From assembly GCA_025057975.1 (NCBI GenBank), contig JANWUV010000010.1:1-64000 (forward strand): a DNA stretch of 64,000 bases, read 5' to 3'. The DNA comes from Chloracidobacterium sp. GTDB taxonomy: Bacteria; Acidobacteriota; Blastocatellia; Chloracidobacteriales; Chloracidobacteriaceae. Every line of letters begins with the position of its first letter. The first letter of the stretch is position 1. The position numbers were made by a program, and so were the translations under genes. Positions 36,595 through 45,654 of the stretch are shown piece by piece. Under the pieces are notes generated by a model. That model ran no database searches, was not told the DNA's origin, and saw nothing but the letters and a program-made list of their open reading frames with translations.

Positions 36595-36881
36595 GACGCA
36601 ACGCTTGGAGCCGATAAATGCCCTTGAAAGCCTTTTTTCGCCTATGCTATGAAGCCGCTTGCTTCAGATCAGCTTCTCCGACGCGATTTGCACGCGCGGC
36701 GCGTCGGGGAATGGGTCGGGCTTGGCGACGCCAGCTCAGGTTCTTTGGAGCAACCGACGTGTGGGTGACTGAGGCAAAAGCATCGGCCACAGCTTGGGGC
36801 GGGAACGATAGCTGCTCGCGGGATTTGGGTATAGCCAAACGGGGCAGTGTGCGCTACCTTTCTCGGTGAGGACGGTAAGGC

Positions 36882-37379
36882 ATGTCGAACACCGCGCTGG
36901 TGCTCTACAACGAGGAGTACCAGCGAATCAAGAACATCATCGCCCGCTTGTGTGAAGACGCCAATGCCCGCATGGTCTTCCTGATCGATAAAAACGGTCA
37001 GAAGATCGCCGATTATGGGGACGTTGGCGCAATTGACACGACAAGCCTGGCGTCCTTGACGGCGGGCAATGTCGCCGCCACGGATGCGTTAGCGCGCCTA
37101 GTCGGTGAAAAGGAGTTCCCGGTTCTTTCCCACGAAGGCGAGCGTGATAACATTCACATCTCCATTGTCGCTCAGCGTGTCATTCTAGTTGTGATCTTTG
37201 ACGAGCGATCAAGCTTGGGTTTGGTTCGCTTGCGGGTGAAGCGCGCCGCGACGGATATGGCGGAAGTTCTTGAAGCCATCGCGCGCAAAGTCGAAGAAGA
37301 GAAAGCGCGCGGCGTGAATGTTGAATCTCCCTTTGCTGAAATCACCGAAGACGATATTGACAACTTGTTCGCCGATTGA
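36882..37379 (+). CDS. mglB: Roadblock/LC7 protein MglB (GTPase-activating partner)
   Basis: This 165-residue protein has a Roadblock/LC7 domain (about 10-130: YQRIKNIIARLCEDANARMVFLID, GQKIADYGD, ASLTAGNVAATDALARL). Its tail FAEITEDDIDNLFAD is the characteristic MglB C-terminus. In Myxococcus, MglB switches off the small GTPase MglA and sets front-rear polarity for gliding and type IV pili. A GGTAAGG ribosome site precedes the ATG. The mglA gene follows after 82 bases. Confidence 0.92.
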   Translation: MSNTALVLYNEEYQRIKNIIARLCEDANARMVFLIDKNGQKIADYGDVGAIDTTSLASLTAGNVAATDALARLVGEKEFPVLSHEGERDNIHISIVAQRVILVVIFDERSSLGLVRLRVKRAATDMAEVLEAIARKVEEEKARGVNVESPFAEITEDDIDNLFAD

Positions 37380-37461
37380 GAAGGTGTAACTGAAGCAACG
37401 CCCACACCAGGCGCTTTGGTACAGGTTCTGTTCCTTCCAGTAGTCCGAGGAGTAGCCGGCC

Positions 37462-38052
37462 TTGACGTTCATCAACTACGCTGCCCGTGAAATCAACTGC
37501 AAGCTCGTTTATTACGGCCCTGGTCTTGGCGGGAAAACGACGAACCTGCAGTACATTTATGACACCACGTCGCCGCAGGCGAAGGGCAAGTTGATCAGCC
37601 TTGCGACGGAGACTGACCGTACGCTGTTTTTTGACTTCTTACCACTAGAGCTTGGTACCGTACGCGGTTTCAAGACTCGTTTCCACCTTTACACGGTACC
37701 AGGGCAGGTTTTCTATGACGCCAGCCGTAAGCTGATCCTCAAAGGGGTGGACGGCGTGGTGTTTGTCGCCGACTCTCAGGAAGAGCGTATGGACGCCAAC
37801 ATCGAGTCACTCTGGAACCTTGAACAAAATCTCAAGGCGCACGGCTATGACTTGATGAAGATTCCCTACGTTCTCCAGCTTAACAAACGCGATCTGCCAA
37901 GCGCCCTGCCGGTTGAAGAACTAAAGAGGGAGTTGATGCGGAAAGGGGAGCCGGTCTTTGAGGCGGTCGCCTACAAAGGGACTGGCGTGTTTGACACCCT
38001 CAAAGCGGTCGCTAAGCAGGTGCTGGTGGAACTCAAGAAAGGTGGGGGGTAG
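37462..38052 (+). CDS. mglA: Ras-like GTPase MglA
   Basis: This 196-residue GTPase has the P-loop [10 protein letters not shown], the switch II region [17 protein letters not shown], and the base-recognition motif QLNKRDLP. Thr78 replaces the usual aspartate of Ras-type DxxGQ, the hallmark of MglA. It should set cell polarity together with MglB and direct pilus or gliding motors. The start is TTG at 37462 with GAGGAG about 10 bases upstream. A strong terminator follows the gene. Confidence 0.93.
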   Translation: MTFINYAAREINCKLVYYGPGLGGKTTNLQYIYDTTSPQAKGKLISLATETDRTLFFDFLPLELGTVRGFKTRFHLYTVPGQVFYDASRKLILKGVDGVVFVADSQEERMDANIESLWNLEQNLKAHGYDLMKIPYVLQLNKRDLPSALPVEELKRELMRKGEPVFEAVAYKGTGVFDTLKAVAKQVLVELKKGGG

Positions 38053-38094
38053 TTCTTGCCTAGCCTAGCGTGAGCTTTTGGCGATCTGCGAGGA

Positions 38095-38123
38095 AAGCTT
38101 CGGCGGCCGACCGAAGCTTTTTT
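38095..38123 (+). terminator. Rho-independent terminator after mglA
   Basis: AAGCTTCGG pairs perfectly with CCGAAGCTT across a 7-base loop and runs into TTTTT. It lies 43 bases after the mglA stop and before the fabI ribosome site, so it should end the mglBA transcript. Confidence 0.85.
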
Positions 38124-38190
38124 CATTGAAGGTAAGCTGGCCTTCAGTGCGGCGGCCTGTTGTCCACGGAAGAAGGAGGCTCGTAACGGT

Positions 38191-38976
38191 ATGTTGGCTG
38201 GGAAGAAAGGCGTGATTCTCGGCGTCGCCAACAAACGCAGCATTGCTTGGGGAATTGCTCAGGCGGCGGCCCGGGCGGGCGCGACGCTGGCTTTGAACTA
38301 TCAAAATGAACGCCTCGAAGCCAACGTCCGGGAACTAGCCGCCACACTCGACAACCCGCTTGTTGCGCCCTGCGACGTAACCAGCGACGCTGATATTGCG
38401 GCTTTTTTTGAGCAGGTTCAGGCGCGGTTCGGTACGCTCGACTTCCTTGTGCACGCCATTGCGTATGCGCCGCGCGAAGATTTAGAAGGTCAGTTTGTGG
38501 ACACATCGCGGGAGGGGTTTCGCATCGCGCATGACGTCAGCGCCTACTCACTGACGGCGACGGCACGGGCCGCGCTTCCGATGATGAAAGATCACGGCGG
38601 CAGTATCGTGACGCTGACCTACTTGGGGAGCGAGCGGGCGGTCGTCGGATACAACGTCATGGGTGTCGCTAAGGCGGCGCTGGAGGCAAGCGTCCGGTAT
38701 TTAGCGGCCGAGCTGGGTCCATACGGCATCCGCGTCAACGCCATCTCGGCCGGTCCAATTAATACGCTTGCCGCACGCGGCATTCAGGGCTTCACCAAAA
38801 TGCTCAAGCATCACGCCGCCACAGCGCCGCTCCGCCGGCCGACGGAAGTGGCGGAGGTCGCCGACACCGCGCTGTTTCTCATCTCGCACATGGGACGCGG
38901 TGTGACCGGCGAAGTCATTCACGTGGACGGCGGTTACCACTGCATCGGTCTTGTTCCCAGAGACGAACCCGCGTAG
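38191..38976 (+). CDS. fabI: Enoyl-[acyl-carrier-protein] reductase (NADH)
   Basis: FabI reduces enoyl-ACP in the last step of each fatty-acid elongation round. The 261 residues show the FabI-type nucleotide site ILGVANKRSIAWGIAQA, AIAYAPREDLEGQFVDTSREGF, LTYLGSERAVVGYNVMGVAKAALEA (the Tyr-x6-Lys pair) and AISAGPINTLAARGI. AAGGAGG precedes the ATG. The next gene begins directly after its stop codon (TAGATG). Confidence 0.95.
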   Translation: MLAGKKGVILGVANKRSIAWGIAQAAARAGATLALNYQNERLEANVRELAATLDNPLVAPCDVTSDADIAAFFEQVQARFGTLDFLVHAIAYAPREDLEGQFVDTSREGFRIAHDVSAYSLTATARAALPMMKDHGGSIVTLTYLGSERAVVGYNVMGVAKAALEASVRYLAAELGPYGIRVNAISAGPINTLAARGIQGFTKMLKHHAATAPLRRPTEVAEVADTALFLISHMGRGVTGEVIHVDGGYHCIGLVPRDEPA

Positions 38977-39615
38977 ATGGCGCTTCGGCGGTTGAGCGTG
39001 TGGCTGGCGAAAATGCGCACGCCGATTGATGAAAGCGAGCTTCCGGCGTGGGACGACCTGCTTCCGTCCGTCCGTGTGGCCTTTGTCAACGCCGGCGTGA
39101 TGCCGACGGATTTTGCTTGGTTCGGGCGGCGACGTGGTGACTTACTCAACTTTTACCAAGCGTTACAGCGTAAACAGTTGTGGCGGCACGTGACGTTCAA
39201 GCAGCCCAACCTTGAGGTCGGCTTCAACGGCCTGCGGTTCTATCCACGCTACGGAACAGACGCCCTCCTAAGCGATTTGCGTGCCGACGCGACGTTCACC
39301 GACCTGCGCCGAACCTGCCGCGGCCGTTTCAACAGCCGTTTGCATCCTGAGCGCTATAACTTCTCAGAAAACGACACGGCGACGGCGGCATTGCACTTCA
39401 ACTTTGACGACGAGACCGCCGTAGATGTGCATTTTGACTACTTCAACGCTTATGCGCCCGGTGGATGGCCATTGCTTGCCCATGCCTTCTGGGAATATCC
39501 CCTCAAGTTCTTTGTGGAATATTCTAACGCAGAAGACATCCGGCGCTGCCTACGCGCACGCGACGGCTGCGACCCGTGGCGGGCAACGCGAGGTTTCAAT
39601 CTACGGGAGGCGTGA
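38977..39615 (+). CDS. Protein of unknown function coupled to fabI
   Basis: This 212-residue protein has no signal peptide or membrane segment. It is rich in aromatic residues and has stretches such as LNFYQALQRKQLWRHVTFKQP, LHFNFDDETAVDVHFDYFNAY and HAFWEYPLKFFVEYSNAEDI. No family was recognised. Its ATG directly follows the fabI stop with no gap, so it is made by re-initiation after FabI. That suggests a matched amount of product, possibly with a lipid-related role. Confidence 0.7.
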   Translation: MALRRLSVWLAKMRTPIDESELPAWDDLLPSVRVAFVNAGVMPTDFAWFGRRRGDLLNFYQALQRKQLWRHVTFKQPNLEVGFNGLRFYPRYGTDALLSDLRADATFTDLRRTCRGRFNSRLHPERYNFSENDTATAALHFNFDDETAVDVHFDYFNAYAPGGWPLLAHAFWEYPLKFFVEYSNAEDIRRCLRARDGCDPWRATRGFNLREA

Positions 39616-39842
39616 TTATCGGCGGCGTACCAAAAGCCTTTTCGTCCGCCTTGTTGCACGGGGAATGTTCTGGGAGCGGCGCCGTAAGCAGTGTCCCACG
39701 TGAACGTGTCATATGGTTGGGCGCGACGACTTGACCCTGCACTCCAAAGAGCGGGCTAACAAGTTTGTTGTCTCGAGAAGCGCACTGGTGGACCGAGTGG
39801 GGCAAACGTCCGGCTGACCAGTTCATCCGCCGCGCAGCCACC

Positions 39843-40355
39843 ATGATTTACGTCATCAACCGCCAGCGTCATGAACGCATCAACCGCGCCGCTGTTGCGC
39901 AACTGGCGCAGGCGACGTTGGAGGCGGTGTTGCCTCCACGGCTTGCCGCCGCCATGGACGCCAACGTGGTTTTCGTCGGCGATGAGCCAATGCGTCGGCT
40001 CAATCGGACATACCGGAACAGCGACGCTCCAACCGACGTGTTGTCCTTTGTCCACTTGGCGCTCCCGTCGCCTTATGACTACACCCCGGCTCAGCGTGAA
40101 GCATGGTTTTTCAGCCGACCAACAACAGCCCTAGCGGGTGAACGGCCGCTCCTAGGTGAAGTGGTCATTGCCGCACCGACTGCACGGCGCTATGCTGAAC
40201 GCCATGCCTTGACATTCGCACAGGAAATCCAAAGACTCGTCATCCACGGCATCATCCACTTGTGTGGTTACGACCATGAAACGGACGCGGGGCAGATGGC
40301 GCGCCTTGAACGTCGGCTGCAGCGCCAACTGTTGGCGTCGCCGCTGGCGTGGTAG
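39843..40355 (+). CDS. ybeY: Endoribonuclease YbeY
   Basis: This 170-residue zinc protein acts in 16S rRNA maturation and ribosome quality control. The zinc motif HGIIHLCGYDHETD is complete, as is the preceding RLNRTYRNSDAPTDVLSF. Between the conserved strands an insert (YDYTPAQREAWFFSRPTTAL) makes it longer than most YbeYs. The start MIYVINRQ at 39843 lacks a good ribosome site; the open frame upstream is not YbeY-like. The CorC-like gene follows, a common pairing. Confidence 0.9.
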   Translation: MIYVINRQRHERINRAAVAQLAQATLEAVLPPRLAAAMDANVVFVGDEPMRRLNRTYRNSDAPTDVLSFVHLALPSPYDYTPAQREAWFFSRPTTALAGERPLLGEVVIAAPTARRYAERHALTFAQEIQRLVIHGIIHLCGYDHETDAGQMARLERRLQRQLLASPLAW

Positions 40356-40424
40356 TTGCTTGGCAAGAGGTTGGTTGAGCTTGTCGGATTCTTGGGTCGC
40401 TGTTCGAGCAATGCGCGTTGGTCT

Positions 40425-41708
40425 ATGGAATATGCGCTAGCCCTCGCGCTCGTGACCGCCAGTGGGGTGTTCTTTCTGGCTCTGGTTGAAAGCGCCCACG
40501 GCTCGATTTCCGAAGTTACGCTGCGGTCGCTGGCCGCCGAGATGCCAGATAAAGCCCCGCAGCGCGTCTTCTTGCGTCATTTGCTTAGCCATCGGTTGGA
40601 ATTCTGGCTAAGCCTATCGTTGGGGCTGCAAACTGGCACGCTTGTGATTACAGCCGTCGCCGTTTGGCTGGCGCAGCGTTTTTCATCGCCGCTGGCGATG
40701 CCGCTGGCGCTTGGCGCGGCGTTGTTTCTGGTGGTTCCGGCGCGACAAATCTTGCCGCGCATTCTTGTCCAAAACCAACCGGAAGCCTATCTGCTACGTT
40801 TGCTGCCTTGGTTTCGGCTGTATTTCAACGCCGTTCAACCGATTGTACGTCCAATGCGCCGTTTCATCAGCCGCTTCCGTGTCGAGCCGGAACGCAGTCT
40901 GATCCCTGATTCACTCCCGCCAACCGAAGGCGAAAGCATTCAGGCGCTTATTGACGTCGGTGAAGAAGCCGGCATCATCGAAGAAGAGGAAGGGGAACTC
41001 ATTCAGTCGGTCATCGAGTTTAGTGACACCGCCGTGCGCGAGATCATGACGCCGCGCCCTGACATTGTCTCCGTACGGGCGTCGGCCACCGTCCGGGAAG
41101 CCAGTGAAACCATGACGCGCGAACGGCACTCCCGGCTGCCGGTCTTTGAGCAAGACTCTGACGATATTGTAGGCATTGTGTTTATCCGCGACGTCTTGGA
41201 CTGCTTGCTCAACGGCCGTGAACACACGCCCGTCCGTGAGATTGTTCGACCGGCGTACTTTGTTCCCGAAAACAAGGGTATCGCTGATTTACTAGAGGAC
41301 ATGCGCAAGTCGGCGATGCAAATTGCGCTGGTCATTGATGAGTACGGCGATGTGGCGGGTCTGGTCACCGTCGAGGACATTCTGGAGGAAATCGTCGGCG
41401 AAATTGAAGACGAGGATCAATCGGGAGAGGATGAAGACGTCTTGCCGGAAACCGATGGTGCCTGGCTGGTGCGCGGCAGTACTGAGATTCGTAAGGTCGA
41501 GTTAGTCACTGAACAGGAACTATCCGGCGATGACTTCCAAACCGTCAATGGCTTTATCGTTTCTGAACTCGAACGTGTGCCGGCGACGGGCGAACACTTT
41601 GTCGTCCGTGGGCTAGAGGTCGAAGTGCTGGAGAGCGACGGACGGGCCATCCGCCGCGTCCGCCTGCGCAAGGCTGCGCCAAGTTCACAGACGGCTGAAA
41701 AAACTTAG
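40425..41708 (+). CDS. CorC/HlyC-type CBS-domain membrane protein
   Basis: This 427-residue protein has an N-terminal CNNM/DUF21-like membrane part (about 1-130, four hydrophobic segments), two CBS domains (VREIMTPRPDIVSVRASAT and LVIDEYGDVAGLVTVEDILE) and a C-terminal CorC/HlyC transporter-associated domain. Such proteins are linked to magnesium or cobalt export. The ATG at 40425 is preferred over an upstream TTG at 40356. Its last 24 bases overlap the rsmD 3' end on the other strand. Confidence 0.88.
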   Translation: MEYALALALVTASGVFFLALVESAHGSISEVTLRSLAAEMPDKAPQRVFLRHLLSHRLEFWLSLSLGLQTGTLVITAVAVWLAQRFSSPLAMPLALGAALFLVVPARQILPRILVQNQPEAYLLRLLPWFRLYFNAVQPIVRPMRRFISRFRVEPERSLIPDSLPPTEGESIQALIDVGEEAGIIEEEEGELIQSVIEFSDTAVREIMTPRPDIVSVRASATVREASETMTRERHSRLPVFEQDSDDIVGIVFIRDVLDCLLNGREHTPVREIVRPAYFVPENKGIADLLEDMRKSAMQIALVIDEYGDVAGLVTVEDILEEIVGEIEDEDQSGEDEDVLPETDGAWLVRGSTEIRKVELVTEQELSGDDFQTVNGFIVSELERVPATGEHFVVRGLEVEVLESDGRAIRRVRLRKAAPSSQTAEKT

Positions 41709-42236
41709 CGTCGATTCGCCTTGCCGAACCGCTCGAAAGCGGCGTAAATGACCAACCACTTCCGCGATTGGATACTTGACGTGGTGCTCAACAATGAGCT
41801 GGCCGTCGTCTTTCAGCACAGGCTGAGTCCCCAGCAATTCAAGCAGCGGCGTATAGATTGGCGAAGCGTACGGCGGGTCGCAAAAGATCAGATCAAAGCG
41901 GCGTCCGGTCTGGATAAACTGTTTGACGGCGCTAACGGCGTCCCGCTGGACGAGTTCGGCTTCATCGCCGATGCCGCACCGCGCCAGGTTCTCAACCAAC
42001 GCCGTTAGCGCTCGGCGTGAGTGTTCGACAAAGGTCGCCCGCGCCGCTCCCCGGCTGAGCGCTTCAATACCGACCGCACCGGAGCCGGCGCATAGGTCTA
42101 GAAAGTCCGCGCCGTCAATAAACGGAGCTAAGATGTTGAACAACGTTTCACGCAGCCGGTCAGAGGTTGGCCGGACACGCAGGCCTAGGTTGATCCGCAA
42201 CCGCTTGCCTTTGTGAATACCGGCGATCACGCGCAT
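41685..42236 (-). CDS. rsmD: 16S rRNA (guanine-N2-)-methyltransferase RsmD
   Basis: This 183-residue SAM-dependent methyltransferase shows MRVIAGIHKGKRL, RPTSDRLRETLFNIL, the SAM site FLDLCAGSGAVGIEALSRGA, and catalytic DPPYASP. It methylates G966 of 16S rRNA in E. coli. The start at MRVIAGI is chosen over upstream in-frame ATGs, because the extra 21 residues are not conserved-looking. No coaD gene follows, although the two are often paired. Confidence 0.92.
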   Translation of the reverse strand: MRVIAGIHKGKRLRINLGLRVRPTSDRLRETLFNILAPFIDGADFLDLCAGSGAVGIEALSRGAARATFVEHSRRALTALVENLARCGIGDEAELVQRDAVSAVKQFIQTGRRFDLIFCDPPYASPIYTPLLELLGTQPVLKDDGQLIVEHHVKYPIAEVVGHLRRFRAVRQGESTLSFFSRL

Positions 42237-42369
42237 GGGATGAAAAGCGATTTGCGACCTTACTCGGACAAACCAACTGTTGGCAACCCCATAACTCACG
42301 GCGTCGTCCCGCCGCTGGCTGGGGTGCTTCGGGGACTGGCGGCCGGCTCAAGCCCTGGGTAGGCCCGCT

Positions 42370-43383
42370 TCAGTGTGGCTGACCATTCCTATACTTGGCG
42401 GTCATCGTCGCTACTACGTCGTCGCTACGCGCCTGCCCGCGAAACGGCGGTTTCTCCCAGCTCGCCAACACACCGTTCCAAGGTGGGATAACCAACGAGA
42501 CCCGCCCTTCGCAGATGGACTTGCAACCAAGGCGAATGACCGGATGCGTTGTCCCATCGTACGGATAGCCGATCTTCGCCAGCCGTGTAACTTCAAAAGG
42601 CGTAATCGCGTTGAGGTTTTCAGCCCCGCCTAAAATCCCAATCCAGCACGTACCGCACGCGCCAGTCTGGCACTCAACTGGAATCGGCCCGCTCACGCAA
42701 CGCGAGTCTTTTTCCCTGAACGACGCCGCGTTCGGCATCTGCGCCGCCGCCATCGTCAACGTTTGACCGCGAATGGCCTTGAAGGTCGCCGCCGGGTCGT
42801 TTTCATCAAAACAAATCGTGTAGGTCTGGTTGATGTCACTCCGCAGCAGCATGTCCCACACGGAGCGTGGCTCAGAACGGCGACGCTCGGCGACCACCGC
42901 CCCCGGCTCCTGCGGTGGGACGGTGATTGGCGGCGGCGGCGTTCGAAAGGCTTCTACCCCAACCTGCTGAAGCGTGGCGTAGGCAACAGCCGTAATGCCC
43001 AGCGCTAACGTTGGGTCCACACCAGTACGCCGCGCCGCCTGACGGACGTGACTTTCAAGCGATGTGCGCGGCGGCGTTTTAAGGTCAGTCAGCACCGCTT
43101 TCTGCACCCTAGGCCAGAAGCGATGCCCATAAAAAAACCGATGCGACGTGTGAACGTGTTCGCTCAGCCGATAGCGCCCCTTGAGCAGGCAATCTCTCCG
43201 CGCGCGCGCTTCATCCTCCACCAACATTCGGAACAATTTGACCGGGTAAAAAGCAAACCACACGCGCAGTGCATTCCGGTCAACTTCGTGAACGTCGGGC
43301 AGTAAGTTGGCGACAATCTCGGCCCAAGCCTGATCATCATGACGGCGTAAAAACTCAACGAACTGATGCGCAGCGTCCGACAT
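42370..43383 (-). CDS. 2Fe-2S ferredoxin-domain protein
   Basis: This 337-residue protein ends with a plant-type [2Fe-2S] ferredoxin domain. The cluster cysteines are in ECQTGACGTCWIG and RLGCKSICEG. The first 200 residues are basic, probably helical, of no family I recognise, and include VRVWFAFYPVKLF- and RFFYGHRFWPRV-like stretches. The ATG at 43383 is preferred over an upstream frame extension. It may carry electrons to an unknown partner. The gene diverges from a zinc dehydrogenase gene with about 110 bases between starts. Confidence 0.75.
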   Translation of the reverse strand: MSDAAHQFVEFLRRHDDQAWAEIVANLLPDVHEVDRNALRVWFAFYPVKLFRMLVEDEARARRDCLLKGRYRLSEHVHTSHRFFYGHRFWPRVQKAVLTDLKTPPRTSLESHVRQAARRTGVDPTLALGITAVAYATLQQVGVEAFRTPPPPITVPPQEPGAVVAERRRSEPRSVWDMLLRSDINQTYTICFDENDPAATFKAIRGQTLTMAAAQMPNAASFREKDSRCVSGPIPVECQTGACGTCWIGILGGAENLNAITPFEVTRLAKIGYPYDGTTHPVIRLGCKSICEGRVSLVIPPWNGVLASWEKPPFRGQARSDDVVATMTAKYRNGQPH

Positions 43384-43495
43384 TAGCTTACGGTTGCCCC
43401 CACAAACTAAGGTGCGCTGTTGAAAGCGTATTCCGCGCGAAATCGTGTATCTTAGCCAGACCGTTGGAATGGTGTCCACTCACGGAGGTGATGGC

Positions 43496-44479
43496 GTGCA
43501 GGCGCTGCGGTTGGTCAGCAATCAACTCCAGATTGTTGACATTCCACGTCCGGCCGCTAAGGGGGAGGCGCTGGTTCGCGTTGAGTATGCCGGCATTTGC
43601 GCCACCGACGCCGCCATTGTTCGGGAAGGTTACGCTAGCTTTTCCGGGACGCTTGGCCATGAATTTGTTGGCGTCGTCGAGGCGTCGCCCGATCCAAGTT
43701 GGATCGGGCGGCGGGTCGTCGCCGACATCAACGTAGGATGCGGCCGCTGTCCCGACTGCACCGCCGGCGACGCGCGCCACTGTGCGCAGCGTACCGTCCT
43801 TGGCATTCGTGGGCGCGACGGCGCTTTCGCCGAGTATGTGGCGCTTCCACTGGCTAACCTGTACGCCGTGCCCAACACCGTTTCTCCACTTGAAGCCGTT
43901 TTCGCCGAGCCCCTGGCCGCCGCCTGTCGCATTCTGGAGCAGGTGACGGTACCGCCGGCGGCGACCATCGGTGTCCTCGGCGACGGGAAACTTGGTCAAC
44001 TGATCGCGCAGGTTTTCCATGCGCACCGGCTGTCGGTGACGCTCGTCGGTCGTCATCCCCGTAAGTTGCAGACAGCCGCGCGGCTTGGCCTACCTGTATG
44101 CTCCGCCAACGACCTCAACGCCGCCGCCCGCGTGTTCGACATCGTCGTTGAAGCGACTGGCCGGCCAGCGGGGTTTGCTGACGCGCTGCGGTTGGTGCGC
44201 CCGCGTGGAACAGTCGTTCTAAAGTCCACCTTCCACAGGGACTGCCCACTCCATCCCGCGTCAGTGGTCATCCCAGAAGTGACGATTGTCGGCTCACGGT
44301 GCGGTGATATGACCAAGGCGCTCGCGCTCTTGGCGGCGAAGGCCGTTCAACCAACGACTCTGATCGAAGCCGTTTACAACCTAGCCGACGGTCTTGAAGC
44401 GTTTCGACACGCGATGACGCCGGGCGCTTTGAAGGTATTGTTGCGGCCGGCGGAAGCGCCGGCCACAAACCTTGCCTAA
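43496..44479 (+). CDS. Zinc-dependent MDR alcohol dehydrogenase family protein
   Basis: This is a 327-residue medium-chain dehydrogenase. Catalytic zinc ligands are in GICATD and GHEFVG; the structural zinc site is CGRCPDCTAGDARHC, complete. The nucleotide-binding part starts at IGVLGDGKLGQLIAQ. The start is GTG at 43496 with a very strong GGAGGTG site 5 bases upstream; the frame above it is not conserved-looking. Relatives oxidise sugar alcohols, threonine or similar; the substrate is unknown. Confidence 0.88.
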   Translation: MQALRLVSNQLQIVDIPRPAAKGEALVRVEYAGICATDAAIVREGYASFSGTLGHEFVGVVEASPDPSWIGRRVVADINVGCGRCPDCTAGDARHCAQRTVLGIRGRDGAFAEYVALPLANLYAVPNTVSPLEAVFAEPLAAACRILEQVTVPPAATIGVLGDGKLGQLIAQVFHAHRLSVTLVGRHPRKLQTAARLGLPVCSANDLNAAARVFDIVVEATGRPAGFADALRLVRPRGTVVLKSTFHRDCPLHPASVVIPEVTIVGSRCGDMTKALALLAAKAVQPTTLIEAVYNLADGLEAFRHAMTPGALKVLLRPAEAPATNLA

Positions 44480-44675
44480 ACCGGACGAACACTGTACGCG
44501 CCGTCCGACTCAGCGGTGAAAGGACAAAGCCGGCGGTTGACGCGCCGGGCTGGTTTCTGGTAACTCGTACGTACGTTGCACATTATAAAGCGTTTTCCAG
44601 GTCGAGTTCCCTCGGTTCGCTTCGCCGCTGGCGATACGGCCGCAGCCGGGCCGAGATTTCCAAAAAGGTGACAAC

Positions 44676-45626
44676 ATGCTGCCTACTGCCCTTCGACCGG
44701 TTTTGGTTCGTTCGGTAACGGGATTGACACTCACTGCCGCCGTCACCGTCAGCGGGTTCGTCCGTGCGCAAAATCCGGCGGAAGCTCTTGTACCGCGTTC
44801 GGTGATTTCGGAAGCCATGCGCGTCTGTGCCGGCTACATCGGGCCGGCGGCGCCCGAAGACCTCCAGATTGTCGGCAGTGACAAGGAAGCCTACGTTCGC
44901 GAGTTTTCACAGGGCGATTTGGTTTACATCAACCGTGGCCGCGACGCCAACCTGCAAACCGGCGCGGAGTATCAGATTGTCCGCAACATCGGTCCCGTGC
45001 GTGATTTAGCTGACCGGGGGCGAGTGTTGGGAACGCTGGTGAAAGAACTCGGTGTGTTGCGCATTACAGAAGTGCGCGATACCTCCGCCACTGGGGAAAT
45101 CACGCTGATTTGTACCGGGACGGTCAACTTAGGCGATGTGTTAGTGCCTTACGAGCGGCGTCCGATTCCAACGGTTCGTCCCTACCGCCCGCTTTCTATC
45201 GTCGGGGCGCCCACTGGGCGGGCGACGGGACAAATTTTAGCTTCCCAGATGTCTCGCGAGCAGCTTGTGCGCAATGACATCGTGTACATCAACGTCGGGG
45301 CTGACAACGGCATCAAGGTGGGCGATTACATGACTGTGTATCGCCCGCTCGCCACGGATACCATCTCACGCTTCCGCGACGACAGGGTTGGACAGCGACG
45401 CAGCAATGGCTTTCCCAGCGACCGCTTCCGAACACGCGACAACGCCTCCATTACCTCTTCCCAGAAAAGCTATCCCCAAGTGGCCGAACGAACGCCCCGA
45501 AACGAACTGCCGCGCACGCTGGTTGGGGAAATCGTCATCATTCGCACGGAGGCCAATACGGCGGTCGGGGTGCTGACCCGTACGACCCGCGAAGCCGTCA
45601 TTGGGGATCGTGTCGAGTTGCAGTGA
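44676..45626 (+). CDS. Exported protein with two SH3-like repeats, function unknown
   Basis: This 316-residue protein has a signal peptide (TGLTLTAAVTVSGFVRAQ). Two related segments occur: GDLVYINRGRDANLQTGAEY at about 75-95 and NDIVYINVGADNGIKVGDYM at about 195-215, each followed by a strand with V/I-R residues. The central part has IPTVRPYRPL, and the C-terminus AVIGDRVELQ. A similar repeat is seen in some envelope proteins with LysM domains, but no LysM is visible here. The product is probably periplasmic or outer-membrane linked. The alanine racemase gene follows about 30 bases later. Confidence 0.7.
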   Translation: MLPTALRPVLVRSVTGLTLTAAVTVSGFVRAQNPAEALVPRSVISEAMRVCAGYIGPAAPEDLQIVGSDKEAYVREFSQGDLVYINRGRDANLQTGAEYQIVRNIGPVRDLADRGRVLGTLVKELGVLRITEVRDTSATGEITLICTGTVNLGDVLVPYERRPIPTVRPYRPLSIVGAPTGRATGQILASQMSREQLVRNDIVYINVGADNGIKVGDYMTVYRPLATDTISRFRDDRVGQRRSNGFPSDRFRTRDNASITSSQKSYPQVAERTPRNELPRTLVGEIVIIRTEANTAVGVLTRTTREAVIGDRVELQ

Positions 45627-45654
45627 CGCGCCACACGGCGACGACGGTGGGCGG

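Noticed and set aside
36618-36869. 83-residue open frame between the sirtuin and mglB genes
   Set aside because: No ribosome site, no domain, and composition like non-coding DNA. The 287-base gap is taken as intergenic.
43496-44479. The zinc dehydrogenase as BchC of bacteriochlorophyll synthesis
   Set aside because: It has complete catalytic and structural zinc sites of general MDR enzymes and does not resemble BchC at the N-terminus. No pigment gene is nearby.
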